A stretch of DNA of 64,000 bases from positions 18,167,409-18,231,408 of the forward strand of contig OW203765.1 in NCBI GenBank assembly GCA_934045905.1. The letters are read 5' to 3'. Made by a program: the position numbers and the translations under genes. Positions 13,901-24,889 of this stretch are shown in pieces; position 1 is the stretch's first letter; each line of letters starts with the position of its first letter. The DNA comes from Leuctra nigra. Lineage: Eukaryota > Arthropoda > Insecta > Plecoptera > Leuctridae. Below the pieces are notes generated by a model. The model saw nothing but the letters and a program-made list of their open reading frames with translations, searched no databases and was not told where the DNA came from.

Positions 13901-16900
13901 GGTAGTTAGAGCAGAAAGTTTCAAACGATATGAAACTAATAATGACCGTTCAACAGATTGATCTGATATTGTGTACACACACTATTATCATATCATATGA
14001 TTGGTCCCAGTTATATTTTTTGAACGAGATCCTGTGAAAGGTTTAATAGATCAACTTAAAACTTAGCAAGGTTATTGGAACTAATATTTTTTTGAGATTT
14101 TGGAGATTTTTATACAAGTCTGTGACGAAATTCAAGAATTATTGGCTTTTAATGACATTTTCGATATACATAATTTCGATTCGAGGTGTGGCGTGTATCC
14201 GTGCTCGCGCTCCGTGCTCCGTGCTCTTTTCAAAAGATTTTGTCATTTTCGGGACATTTTATTCCATAATCTTGAAATATTTGTAAAATTTATACTACAT
14301 TGCTTCTGCTCCAAGGCCTGTAGAGCAGCCAAGCAAATACAATTTACAGCAGACAATTTATTGTATTTATTAATACATTTATTAATACAATTTATTAATT
14401 TGTTGTAAATTTGCAGTCAATTTACATTAAAACTATCGCATATCAAATCGGATGGAGTACGAATGCCAAATCCTCCAATAGGTAGTTTAAATAATATCTT
14501 CTGATTGGTCGACAATCAAAATGTTTTGCATGGTGATCAAGACCAACATAATCTAAAATTTTACACACTCTAAGCCCAATCAGTCAAGTATTAATTGTCA
14601 TTTTACGAGTTTAGTATGGGTTGTCAAAAGCTGGAAAAAGTATGTAGGAAAGTCACGACACTATGGATCTGATATTCATCCAGAGTATTTATATGGAGAT
14701 TGTAAAGTTGCACAGAAAATCGTCTTGTGCCGTGTCGTGTATCGTGACTGGGGATGTTGCATGTTCTGTGCTCGCTCATCAACGCGTTACACTGAGCGTT
14801 TTCCTAGTAAATATGCACACAAATAATAATCACAAATACACTTTTCACCAGAAAAAAAATATCATTCATAAAATATCAAATTGAAATTTCATGTGACATT
14901 TTGGCAGATAAATCTATGTGTGACGTATGTGAGCTCGGTGATGTCATTTCTAAGTCCATAACAATGTGTTACCATGGTGAATACTTTGTTGCCATGGCAA
15001 TGTTGAGCCCCATGACGTCAATGCCGATATTAATGTTTTATAAACAAGATAAATTAATTTTAAAATTCGGAGATTGCTATCAATCATTCTGAATCAATTA
15101 CATGAAAACTATTCATACCACAATAATAATGTTTGTTTGTCTACATCATGTACACTTTCAACAGTTCACGTTTTTCATCAATTCTACACCTAGAGAGAGT
15201 TCCCTATTGTTCTTTGTTTTTCATTTCAGCTTATTTTATAAACGTTCCCATAAAAAGCAGACCAAACAACAGTTTTGCTTTCCCTCAGTCGAGGGGCAAA
15301 TGTTGTGACGGTTCCCTACAAATAGGCCACGAGCACCTCCTTCCTACCGTCCATCCTTACATAATCTTCATCATCATCATCTCATAATCATCCCCCGTCG
15401 CCAACAGTCGAGTTGCAGAACAGTGCGACGTTAAACACCCTAGACAAGTCTATCAGTGTCAGCGACAGCGATGAAAAGAATTGTGATTTTCATCTTCGTA
15501 CGAACGTATACTCACAGATTGACGTGACATTTCTCTCTATTATTCACCCTCCGTCGAGAGTTGCTCTTCAATACAGCATCTCTGTCACTATTAATCTGCA
15601 GTCGGTGGTGCCTAAGACGAGCACTCGACACGCCGGTCGTACGATATCGGTCGGATGTCCCGGCGTGGTTCCTACATGCCGCCGGGTCTAGGTCCAGACG
15701 TCTCGCATATGTTTCAAGAGAGTTGGACTGGAAGGCAGACAATCTGTTGTGCGAAATAACCCCCCCCCCCCCCCCCCCGCCCCTCTTCTCCGCCTTCAGA
15801 CCCCGTTGCCCTGACCTCTCGCAGATAATTACATCACAACCTCCAGGTGTATTCAACTACCGTCTATAACTTTAAAAGATTAAATTGCCTTCGTCAAATT
15901 GATTTTTTTGTGAGATTCATATTTTTCCAATTTTTTTTAATGATTCTTGATTTTGTGTGACTACAGATTTTGTTATTGTTGTTCTTGTTATTGTTGTTTT
16001 TAGTATTGTTGAGAGCCTCACGCATGCCTGCTGGAGGAAAAGTATTCTACATTTTTTACAATGGTTTCACAGTAAATTCATTATACATTCCGAGATGTAT
16101 TATTGTTATTATATAATTAGCGTTGTTATTATATAACTGCAAGGCTATAGCAATTCCGCTTGCAATGAGATTTTGCCATAAGCTTTACACACATTGCGAT
16201 TCCGCTAGGAATCGAAAATAGTTGTAGAATCAGGACCCAGGTAGCACAAAATAAAATTTAACATCAGCTAGACGTCGGGCCGGTCGAACGACATTGCCGA
16301 CCTACAGCCGACGTCGGCCCGATGTTATTTCCTCCACGTCGATCTCGACACGACCCTCTCTGACGTGATCCACGTTCTAGATCCACGACTCCTCGTTCGG
16401 CGGCAGCAGCTCCGACGAGGACATCCCGGGCGGTCTGTACGGCCATCAGAGCGCCGCCGCCAACGCCCTCCTCTACGTCGGCCTCGGCACTGTGGCCATC
16501 GGGTTCGTCATCTTCTTCGTCGGCACCGGAGAGAAGGGGTTCAAGACGCTGCAACTGAGACTGATCGGACCGACGCTCATCTGCAGCGGCTTCCTGTGCT
16601 GCATCATCAGAGTGCTGCTCTGTGTGTGTCCGTCGAGGTGTCTGCGGAGGAGGCGGAAACACAGACATCGGCACAAACACCAGGCAAGTAGACACCCAAC
16701 ACCAGGCAAGTAGACACAAACACCAGGCAAGTAGACATAAACACCAGGCATCGGCACAAACACCAGGCAAGTATAGACACAAACACCAGGCATCGGCACA
16801 AACACCAGGCAAGTAGACACAAACACCAGGCATCGGCACAAACACCAGGCAAGAAGACACAAACACCAGGCATCGGCACAAACACCAGGCAAGTAGACAC

Positions 16901-19900
16901 AAACACCAGGCAAGTAGACACAAACACCAGGCAAGTAGACACAAACACCAGGTATCGGCACAAACACCAGGCAAGTAGACACAAACACCAGGCAAGTAGA
17001 CACAAACACCAGGCAAGTATATAGACACAAACACCAGACAAGTGTAGACACAAACACAGGCATCGGCACAAACACCAGGCAAGTAGACACAAACACCAGG
17101 CAAGTAGACACAAACACCAGGCAAGTAGACACAAACACCAGGCATCGGCACAAACACGAGGCAAGTAGACACAAACACCAGGCAAGTAGACACAAACACC
17201 AGGCAAGTAGACACAAACACCAGGCATCGGCACAAACACGAGGCAAGTAGACACAAACACCAGGCATCGGCACAAACACCAGGCAAGTAGACACAAACAC
17301 CAGGCAAGTATATAGACACTAACACCAGACAAGTGTAGACACAAACACAGGCATCGGCACAAACACCAGGCAAGGATATAGACACAAACACAGGCATCGG
17401 CACAAACACCAGGCAAGTAGGCACAAACACCAGACAAGTGAAGACACAAACACAGGCATCGGCACAAACACCAGGCAAGGATATAGACACAAACACAGGC
17501 ATCGGCACAAACACCAGGCAAGGATATAGACACAAACACAGGCATCGGCACAAACACCAGGCAAGGATATAGACACAAACACAGGCATCGGCACAAACAC
17601 CAGGCAAGTATAGACACAAACACCTGGCATGTGTCCAGACCTTGATAAAAGGGAGACAATGTAGTGAGATAGGGAGCTGTTCATAAAGTATGTCACGCTT
17701 CAGGGGATGGGGGAGGGGGTGTATGTTATATTGAGACAATCTGTGACAGGGAGGGGAAGGCGGACCAGCGTGAAGTCACAGTTTGCTGTTCTATTTTGTG
17801 ATAATTTGTACAGCTTCAGCGAAAGGAAACTGAGATTTGAGTTTTTCCCCTCTTAAAAATAATATTACAAGTTGGTATAGTAATATAATTCTACCAATTT
17901 TATTGTTTTCTCGTTCTTTGAATGAAATATTTTGTTTTCTCTTTGCAATAAATCAATAACTTATAGTGAAAATATGCAAAAATGTGTGTGAATGTGTGTA
18001 AATGTTTGACAAGGGGGGAGGTAGGGGAATAAAAAAGTGACCTACTTTGCGTGACTTATTTTTTATGAACAGCCCCTAGCTGGGATACGATCATGCAAAA
18101 TAACAACTTTTTTCTCGCGATTACAAACTTCTCATCTCAATACGCGGCATTCTTGGATGAAATTAGAAGATTGTCGCTCGAGAACAATAGTGTTGTCTGA
18201 AAATAGTGAGACGAGGATAAGGTTGACTATGAGAATAAAGTTCAGTTTTCAAGACTCTGCTAAAACCAGAAATCTAGTGGAGCGGTCGCTCCACCCAGCC
18301 AAGTCGTACCGTACACTCACAGTCACTCAACATACCGTAAATGCCTAATAAACCGAGGAGCAGACCAAACACTTTTACTGTAAGCAACAACATGGCATTT
18401 TCGGCCTACTGGATCATAAAATTGGAAAATCTCACATTGTTGTGAAATATCTTAATTTCGAGCTATGGCCCACCCCACTCCATATACTAAATTTGGGAAC
18501 AATAGGTTATGCCATTTGCGTGCTAGAGGGCCGTGAAAACAGTGAAATTACACCCCTTTTAAAACCTATCTGATGATATCAGGAAACACCGCTATCACCG
18601 CCACAGCCTAAACGGCTTAGCCGATCGATCTGAAATTTTTACCACATGTGCACTTTTGGCGTCTGAGGTGCCTTTTTATAAATCAAACCGGTAGTCGCCA
18701 TTTTGAAACCGGAAGTGACGTCATATCTCAAAAACGGCTTAACCGATCGGAACGAAATTTGCGTCAATCGATTCAGACGGTCCTCTTTATGAAATAACAA
18801 TAGTTAAATTAAAGTTTTCTAATTACTGAAACCGGAAATGACGTCATAGTTTAGCGAAATCTGCTTAAATTCACTTCCCTTTATATAAAAACCAACTATA
18901 TATTCAGAAGGCTTATAATGAAATATTAGTATTTATATACATATTAATACCTACAATGTGTAAGAGCTTTCAGCCGCCATTTTGAAAACCGGAAGTGATG
19001 CCATATCTCGAAAACGGCTGGACCTTTTGGAACGATGCTTTCGCAATTCTTCATGGCATATCACTTTAAGTTTAAATTTAGCTCCAAACAATATTTTTTT
19101 AGTAACTAATTCGGAAATGGCGTATATTGTTGCCCTAATAAGTTTTACAAATTGTGTAAATAAACTAAAAAAATAAGTGATATCCCCATAAAAAAACACT
19201 CCGTGTAAAAAAACAGCCAAGTCTCTTCAACTAAAAAAAAAAATTATGAAATCTAAAAATTCTGCACTGAAACGTAGTGATATCAAAAAATGAGCCAAGT
19301 CAAAACTTTATTTGAAAATTAAAAAATACTTGGCGCATCGTTTTTTTAGGGCATTGTAGGTATAGGTACTATAAGTATATGTATTTATATCTAGCCTATA
19401 CTTCTAAGCTATTTATATACACGATGCGCCAAGTATTTTTTAACTTTCAAATAAAGTTTTGACTTGGCTCATTTTTTGATATCACTACGTTTCAGTGCAG
19501 AATTTTTAGATTTCATAATTTTTTTTTTTAGTTGAAGAGACTTGGCTGTTTTTTTACACGGAGTGTTTTTTTATGGGGTTAAGTTAACACAGTCATTTTA
19601 GGAATGCCATTGGTTGTTGTCATGACAATATACAACCCTAATCAACCGTTTAAAACTTAGCAAAGTATTGAAAACTGGCCAAAAGAGTGAGAAAGTTATT
19701 ATTATCAACCATGAACCTACTATTTATCTCATAGTCACCTTTTTAGTTCTAAGTCATCTCACTTTTTCAGATTTAGGCATCCATTGTTTCAAGGTGTAAC
19801 ATGTGTCATTGTTAGTCTTTGATATCTCAGTCCATGCAACAGTTTTGTATGTGCCTATATTCAGTCAGTCAATCAAAATCTGTCGGGTTTTTTATGCAAT

Positions 19901-22556
19901 TCCGCATGATGAATATTTTCAACGAACTCTAGAATAGGCACCATGAGATATCTATGCAGTTTGACATATTTTGACGTTTCATCAAATAATAACTTAATGA
20001 CGTGATAGCTATTTTCATGAATTGGCTTGATTTCCTGGTCTGATCGGAGGCCCAAATAGACCGTTGAGAAGCCAATACGGATGATAAGGTTCTTCAGCCG
20101 CAACTTAAATAATCGAGTTAATAAATTTAAAAAATTTGGAATGGCAATTCCTGGATTTATATTTAGAGTTCGTTTTCCTGATGTTTCATTGCTGTAAATT
20201 TATAAATGCATCCAGGAATTTCACATTCCAAATATATTCAATCGATTGATTAATCATCATGCTTCATCTGAAGTGATTTATTCGCTTTAATCTCTGAACG
20301 GTCCATTACAAGCTGTTACAGATTGATTTTAGGTCACAATTAGGGGTTTGATGATAAACCTGTAGACATTTCACCATAACTCAGAATAAATAGCTTATCA
20401 ACATAGGTTACGGTGCATATAAATTTGTACATATTTGGGGGTAGAGGGAGGTCAAATTTGGATTTGCAATATTATAATGAACAGGGCGGAGTTGGTCATA
20501 GAAACTTATATATTTCACAAAATTCTCTTAAACTCATATTATAATAATGGACCTTTGTGCATAAAAATGTTTTCAATATATTTGTGTGTGGGGGGGAGGA
20601 AGGATAAACGATATTTTTAATTGTTGGCGAACAATTGGCATAACAATTCGAGGGATTGTGTGCAGGATTATCAATAAATCGGCAAAAGAGTATGAAGATT
20701 TGAGTCACGACCCGATCAGAGCTATCGTCATTGATTTACGATTTACTTATTTATCTTTAGTTACTTTTCCAAGGTTAAGTTTTATATCTGTATTTCTCAA
20801 TGGCAAGTTCCTTCATATTTGTTTAAAAAAATACACTCTTTATCACAAACTACAACTTCAAAGTAAACTTGTATCTTTCATTTTTCAAAATGATAAGAGT
20901 TTAGTTTTCAAGGATTGAGCACGTACTGGTCAATAGTGACATAAAAAACCTAAATGTCCCGAGTAGGTATAAGTGATGAAAATAAATAACAAAAATTTGC
21001 AAATTCAGTTTCTCAAGAATTGATTTTCTGTGAAATTATTAAAATGAGTTCAGAAACTAAATCAATATTTAAAGAGTGTGTACTATTCTATACCATTGAG
21101 ACAGGGAATTTAATCTATACTGCAGATTTCACATATTGGAGCTCAGCTTTAACAGCTTTGTAAAAAATTACTTTAGAAGTAAAAGCTAATTACTATTACA
21201 TTTTACTGGACTTCAATATGGCCTTTCAACAAACTAAAAGCAGTTAAAAAAGCATAATATTCTCCAATGAAATAGAGCCTATTTTTGTAGAGTCTACTGT
21301 CGTGATACATAATACTCCTCTATTATTAAGATTTTTACTTGAATATCTTCAGATTTTACAAAGATAAAATTGTGTAAAAAAATCATAAAACGGTATTTGA
21401 ACGAAATGGATTGGCTGCTGGTCTGGTTCCTTGGCAATCAATCCTTGTTATCATCAATGAAATCAGAGCTCATCTACTAAAGTTAGATGACGAGTTAGCA
21501 TAGACTTCATCTGATGATGAAATCACATTTGTTTCAGCCAGTCCATATCTCTCAAATACCGTTTAATCATTTGTTAAGTGAACGAAAGTTACCCATGAGA
21601 ACAAGTCTTACGGATGTCGTCTAACCGCTGTTTTCATCCTCCAGGGGAACAGCTTGCGTCACTACGACGAGCACGGCGAACTCCAAGAGACAGTGGTCGA
21701 GGAAATCCAACTCGCCGACCACGCCAGCCTCATTCGCAAGCCGAGTAAGAAGTCCGCCGCCCCGCCACCAGCGCCTCCGATACTAGCCACGACACTCGCC
21801 TTGCCATCCAGCTCTTCCCAGGACCAGTACCCGATCATCGCCTCCACGACGGCCTTTCTCAAGAACGAGAAAGAACGAAATAACAGTTGTTTTCAAATAC
21901 CGACTATTAATATACCGAACTTTGTGTCTAGTGTCAGTGACGATGACGACATCTCCGTACTCCAGCAGGCTTTGCATGATACGTCACCGGCGGGGACGTA
22001 CGACCTCCTTGAATACGAACTTCAACAAATGGACAATCTAGAGTACGAATTTGATAGAGAGTTCGGGAGTTTTGTCGGGAGCGGTAGCTCGAAGGAGAGT
22101 GGACATAAGAATCACTTGAGTGCTAGTTCGGCGAGGGACAGTGGTCAAGGAGGTTCGAAGGACTACGGTGGTAACAGTTCCAGAGATCGCGGTGCTAGTG
22201 GGAATAGGGACTTTTTAGGAGACTATTTAACAAGGGACTATTCAGGGATAGGAGCAAATGATTATAGAACCAATAAAGACTATCTACAAATTGAAAGTGA
22301 ACTGAGATCGCCGGTGAGACTGACGAGCACGATCAGCTACCGGGACAGTAAGATCACCAAGCCGCGCGCGCCGGCGAACACGGCGAGAGTGTCGTCGGCG
22401 TCGGCAGCGTCGGCGTCCAAGAGAGAGGACGGCGTCCACAGGCCGGCGTTGAAGAGGTGTGGATCGGTGACAGGACACAGGGACCTCGACGATCTGCTCA
22501 AGCCCGAGATCGTGTTGAGTCCGTCGAAGTTGCAGCAGCATGTGCGCGAACAGTGA
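10733..22556 (+). CDS. unidentified membrane protein gene (three exons recognised, 5' end not found)
   Basis: Three GC-rich plus-strand exons (about 10733-10903, 16381-16683, 21645-22556) join in phase 0 with no stop, giving about 460 residues. The first adds a basic, probably helical stretch ending HRRWMKRNR. The second holds two hydrophobic segments (residues about 25-45 and 58-80 of that exon) followed by a Cys-rich turn and an Arg/His tail. The third is a long low-complexity tail rich in Ser, Asp and Tyr, likely cytoplasmic. I do not recognise the family. Inclusion of the first exon is an inference from matching phase, strand and base composition. No ATG or upstream exon was identified, so the gene may start before or within the first 10 kb. 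Confidence 0.55.
11018..12084. other. gene-free intronic stretch
   Basis: AT-rich sequence between exon A and the repeat copy at 12085. The frames at 11018-11257 and 11847-12218 show no motif and no matching splice sites. Confidence 0.4.
12085..12300 (+). repeat. fragment of the 13.4-kb interspersed repeat family
   Basis: Shares GCCCAGGTCAAACC, the block CAACCAATCGATC and GAAATTTTGCA with 13441-13500. Only the 5' part of the family is present. Confidence 0.5.
12343..12361. repeat. poly-G run
   Basis: An uninterrupted G tract of about 18 bases follows GGGCC. Its length in the assembly is unreliable. Confidence 0.7.
13371..14885 (+). repeat. long interspersed repeat of unknown class
   Basis: Begins near GAGCGAGCGTAGCGAGCG and contains recurring modules such as AATCCTGTGATTGGTTCAAAT and GATCTGAAATTTTGCA, each spaced a few hundred bases apart. 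A reverse-oriented copy lies at 46316-47180 and shorter ones at 12085-12300 and 50555-50815. Both large copies encode similar fragments around FKNYWLLM, so an ancient coding element is possible. No catalytic motif is visible. Confidence 0.55.
15284..15455 (+). repeat. SINE copy (diverged, head truncated)
   Basis: Matches the family body: GGCCACGAGCACCTCCTTCC, a TCATCATCATCATC stretch, then GCAGAACAGTGCGACGTTAA. It lacks the tRNA-like head and starts inside the element. Confidence 0.65.
15760..15779. repeat. poly-C run
   Basis: Near-pure C tract of about 19 bases, followed by a CGCCCCTC block. It gives rise to poly-Pro or poly-Gly shadow frames. Confidence 0.7.
16381..16683 (+). CDS. exon B, two-transmembrane segment exon
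   Basis: Starts after the acceptor GTTCTAG and runs 101 codons in phase 0. The peptide opens with an acidic Ser-rich stretch (SSFGGSSSDEDIPGG). Two hydrophobic helices follow (LLYVGLGTVAIGFVIFFVG; then LIGPTLICSGFLCCIIRVLL), separated by a short loop. It ends with Cys-Pro and an Arg/His-rich tail. The donor is CAG|GCAAGT, a consensus GC-AG donor, at 16681-16689. A GT donor at about 16635 is possible but would put the third exon out of frame. Confidence 0.7.
16672..17625. repeat. minisatellite built from the exon B 3' end and its splice donor
   Basis: About 45 head-to-tail units of two interleaved types: one about 21 bp, containing ACACAAACACCAGGCAAGTAG, and one about 19 bp, containing GCACAAACACCAGGCATCG. 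The founding unit is the end of exon B plus the first bases of its intron. Many 21-bp units repeat CAG|GCAAGT, so dozens of GC-type donors are present. Variants with CAAGTATATAG, CAAGGATATAG and CAGACAAGTG cluster in the second half. Confidence 0.9.
17661..18078. mobile_element. MITE with GGRGCTGTTCATAAA inverted ends, TAG flanks
   Basis: The left end GGAGCTGTTCATAAAGTATG and the right end, read on the other strand as GGGGCTGTTCATAAAAAATA, are inverted repeats extending to GTCACGC. TAG flanks both ends (17658-17660 and 18079-18081), a 3-bp target duplication. The interior is G-rich and non-coding. It lies right after the minisatellite. Confidence 0.65.
18600..19070. repeat. three diverged copies of an AACCGGAAGTGACGTCATATC module
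   Basis: Modules at about 18690-18770, 18825-18860 and 18970-19035 share GAAACCGGAARTGACGTCATA. Two also share CGCCATTTTGAAA and AAAACGGCTT. It is a non-coding interspersed or locally duplicated repeat, interrupted downstream by the palindrome at 19184. Confidence 0.6.
19184..19578. mobile_element. near-perfect palindromic element (about 160-bp arms)
   Basis: The left arm starts CCCCATAAAAAAACACTCCG and runs to CTTGGCGCATCG near 19341. The right arm (about 19421-19578) is its reverse complement, ending at GGGG. A spacer of about 80 bp lies between. The arms have almost no mismatches, so the insertion or duplication is recent. Non-coding; a fold-back MITE is most likely. Confidence 0.8.
19600..21640. 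other. gene-free intronic stretch
   Basis: AT-rich sequence between the palindrome and the third exon. The short frames here (for example 19873-20103 minus and 20586-20918 plus) have no recognised motif. Confidence 0.4.
21645..22556 (+). CDS. exon C, terminal exon of the membrane-protein gene
   Basis: Starts after the acceptor TCATCCTCCAG and is open for 303 codons to TGA at 22554-22556. The peptide is hydrophilic and low-complexity: an early acidic stretch, a proline-rich patch (PPPAPP), a Ser/Asp/Tyr-rich centre with repeated RDYxG/RDxG motifs (residues about 160-215), and a basic Ser/Ala-rich C-terminus ending HVREQ. The pattern fits a cytoplasmic tail carrying many phosphorylation sites; no domain is recognised. 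Codon GC is much higher than in the surroundings, supporting real coding. Confidence 0.75.
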   Translation, partial: GNSLRHYDEHGELQETVVEEIQLADHASLIRKPSKKSAAPPPAPPILATTLALPSSSSQDQYPIIASTTAFLKNEKERNNSCFQIPTINIPNFVSSVSDDDDISVLQQALHDTSPAGTYDLLEYELQQMDNLEYEFDREFGSFVGSGSSKESGHKNHLSASSARDSGQGGSKDYGGNSSRDRGASGNRDFLGDYLTRDYSGIGANDYRTNKDYLQIESELRSPVRLTSTISYRDSKITKPRAPANTARVSSASAASASKREDGVHRPALKRCGSVTGHRDLDDLLKPEIVLSPSKLQQHVREQ

Positions 22557-23430
22557 CGATGAGGTGCGCGGCAAACTCATGTACAGTTATAGTGAGGTGC
22601 GCGACAAACTCCGGTACAGTTATACTGAGATACGTGGCATGCTACTCCTAAAGGAAGGTTGGAGAGTTTGGCAGATGTCTGAACAGTTATACTGAGGTGC
22701 GCGACAAACTCTTCTACAGAAAGATTGAGGAGCGCGAGAAACTCATGTACATGTATGTACATGTACATTGAGGTGCGCGACAACCTTCTGTTCAGTGCTA
22801 TTGGGGTGTGCAAAAAACTCATGTACAGAGCAGTCTGAGCAGTTTGGAAAACTCCTGTACAGAAAGGTTGAAAATTTTGGCAAACATCTGAAAAAGGGTT
22901 GAGCAATTCGTCAAACTCCTGTAGAAGACGAACGAAGCTTGACGCCTCCTGAACTTGTCCAGCGACCTAGTAAAACTGTCTGGTGTATGACGAACTCCTG
23001 TACAAGACCTTGAGGTGGACGGTGAACTCCTGTACATGACATTGAGGTGGGGGACGAACTCCTGTACAGGACCTTGAGGCGCGCGACGAACTCCTGTACA
23101 TGACCTTGAGGTGGGCGACGAACTCCTGTACAGGACCTTGAGGTGGGCGACGAACTCCTGTACATGACCTTGAGGAGGGCGACGAACTCCTCTACAGGAC
23201 CTTGAGGTGGGGGACGAACTCCTGTACAGGACCTTGAGGTGCGCGACGAACTCCTGTACATGACCTTGAGGTGGGCGACGAACTCCTGTACAGGACCTTG
23301 AGGTGGGCGACGAACTCCTGTACATGACCTTGAGGAGGGCGACGAACTCCTCTACAGGACCTTGAGGTGCGCGACGAATTTCTGTATACAGGACCTTGAG
23401 GTTGGCGGTGAACTCCTGTACAGTGGCCAT
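22557..23430. repeat. tandem repeat array starting just after the stop codon
   Basis: The first part (22557-22860) is a degenerate array of GAGGTGCGCGACAAACTC with irregular spacing. From about 22980 to 23420 it becomes a regular 32-bp minisatellite built on CGACGAACTCCTGTACAGG plus ACCTTGAGGTGGG, about 13 copies. The motif GTGCGCGA also occurs in the last codons of exon C, so the array seems to have grown from the coding end. It probably lies in the 3' UTR. Confidence 0.85.
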
Positions 23431-23439
23431 GTGTTGCGT

Positions 23440-24346
23440 GTGAGAAATATGCGCAAACTATTATGAAGAGATGCAGTGTGCGCATGATCAGGATGTTCAT
23501 GGAGCATTTATATATTACCTGTATAACTAGTATACAAGACAAATAACTACATCCACCGGGTTTCAAACTATATCGTTGGCGTGGTGCTTGTTTGTTCCAC
23601 ATCCCACTTTACATAGAATGTCTAATTATTCATGGTAAAACTACATTTTTTACCGCTCATCGAATGTGTCAGTTGAATACCTAATATCTATTTGTATTTT
23701 CGACCCTGCAGAGTGCAGAGTGCATGACCGTTTGGATAAAGGACAAAGAAACACATCAGAACAAGATATAAGACGAACGTTTTGTCATATCAAATACTTA
23801 TATTTTTAACGTAGAAGAAAGGTAGAATTCAATTATTATGATTATTTTTTTAATAACAACACCTTTTTAATAGTGGGAAATGATTTAATTCCAGATTTTA
23901 TGGTATTATATTTTATTTTTCATTTACAAGAAGTTAGAATTCAGAATTCACGAATTTTAAAATTCCGAGGGAATTGGATCATTTTACGTCTTTACACAAT
24001 ATTTTCAAAATTTCACCTAAGCGAAAAGCTCAACAATTCATACTTTCTTGAAACATCGTATATTTATCAGTAAGTAAATTTCCAATACCTGCTTACCTTA
24101 ATATTTTTAAATATGGATGTAGGAAAAACAAGCACCAAGCTAGTGTTATACTCTCTCTTTTGGAAAATAGATGAAAGCAAAAGATACATAAGTAAAAGTT
24201 GGACCATGTTGAACTACCAATCATTTGGTTATTGAATGACGATTCAAAAAAATTGAAGAAATCAATGAAGAAATGACTGCCTATTGATTTGTAAATTTAA
24301 TACATTTTTAGATTTACTTTTCAATTAGGTACCTACAACCTTCTTC
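23440..24346. other. gene-free stretch
   Basis: AT-rich intergenic sequence downstream of the terminal exon. No feature supported. Confidence 0.4.
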
Positions 24347-24350
24347 TTAA

Positions 24351-24881
24351 GGTGGCTCATCCAATCGGTCATAGTCTCAGATTTTCATAATTTTTTGTCT
24401 ACTTATTGATAATCATGCCATACACAATCCTTGAAAAAATTAAACACTTCTCGTGTCTAGTTTCTGAGATAAATTGAGTTTTCTTCCCCATGTTATCTTA
24501 TGGCAGCCAAGTAAAATCGTGTCACATTTAGGCTAATAATGAAGATCTAATTTTTATGTAATCCCAACTTTGATCAAAAAACTTTTTTCTGGTAGATATG
24601 TGGATATTCTATTAAGGAAAAAATTCAAAACAATACCAACGTGTGCTTTTTTAGAAGTTATAAACGAAAAACGCAATAATTTTCCTATACCTCCTGTGTT
24701 AAAGTTTTGTTCATTCTTGGAAGGCAATAATTTGAAAACTCGCTGTAAGACAGGAGTTGCAAGTTAAATTACATTTTATGGTTGGTTTATACTTAAATAT
24801 AGTTGAAATGTTGGAAAAAGTAATTCGTGATGGTAATTTCAAAAAATAAATATTTTGGAATGTTCGATCGGTTGAGCCACG
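24351..24881. mobile_element. TTAA-flanked MITE (GGTGGCTCATCCAATCG ends)
   Basis: The inverted ends GGTGGCTCATCCAATCGGTC and CGTGGCTCAACCGATCGAAC match at 16 of 20 positions. Both sides carry TTAA (24347-24350 and 24882-24885), the target duplication of piggyBac-like and some other cut-and-paste elements. Non-coding, 531 bp. Confidence 0.65.
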
Positions 24882-24889
24882 TTAACAAC

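Noticed and set aside
16264..17739. Minus-strand frames of 491, 350 and 275 codons, Cys/Leu/Val-rich (CLPGVC repeats)
   Set aside because: They are stop-free readings of the minisatellite in several frames at once; no start context, splice sites or known domain. The plus-strand exon explains the locus.
22819..23430. Minus-strand frame of 203 codons with VQEFVAHLKVLYRSS repeats
   Set aside because: Produced by the 32-bp array (96 nt = 32 residues). Overlapping frames are equally open, so there is no coding evidence.
16672..23430. Tandem arrays as possible CRISPR arrays
   Set aside because: Units are contiguous without unique spacers, and the genome is eukaryotic.
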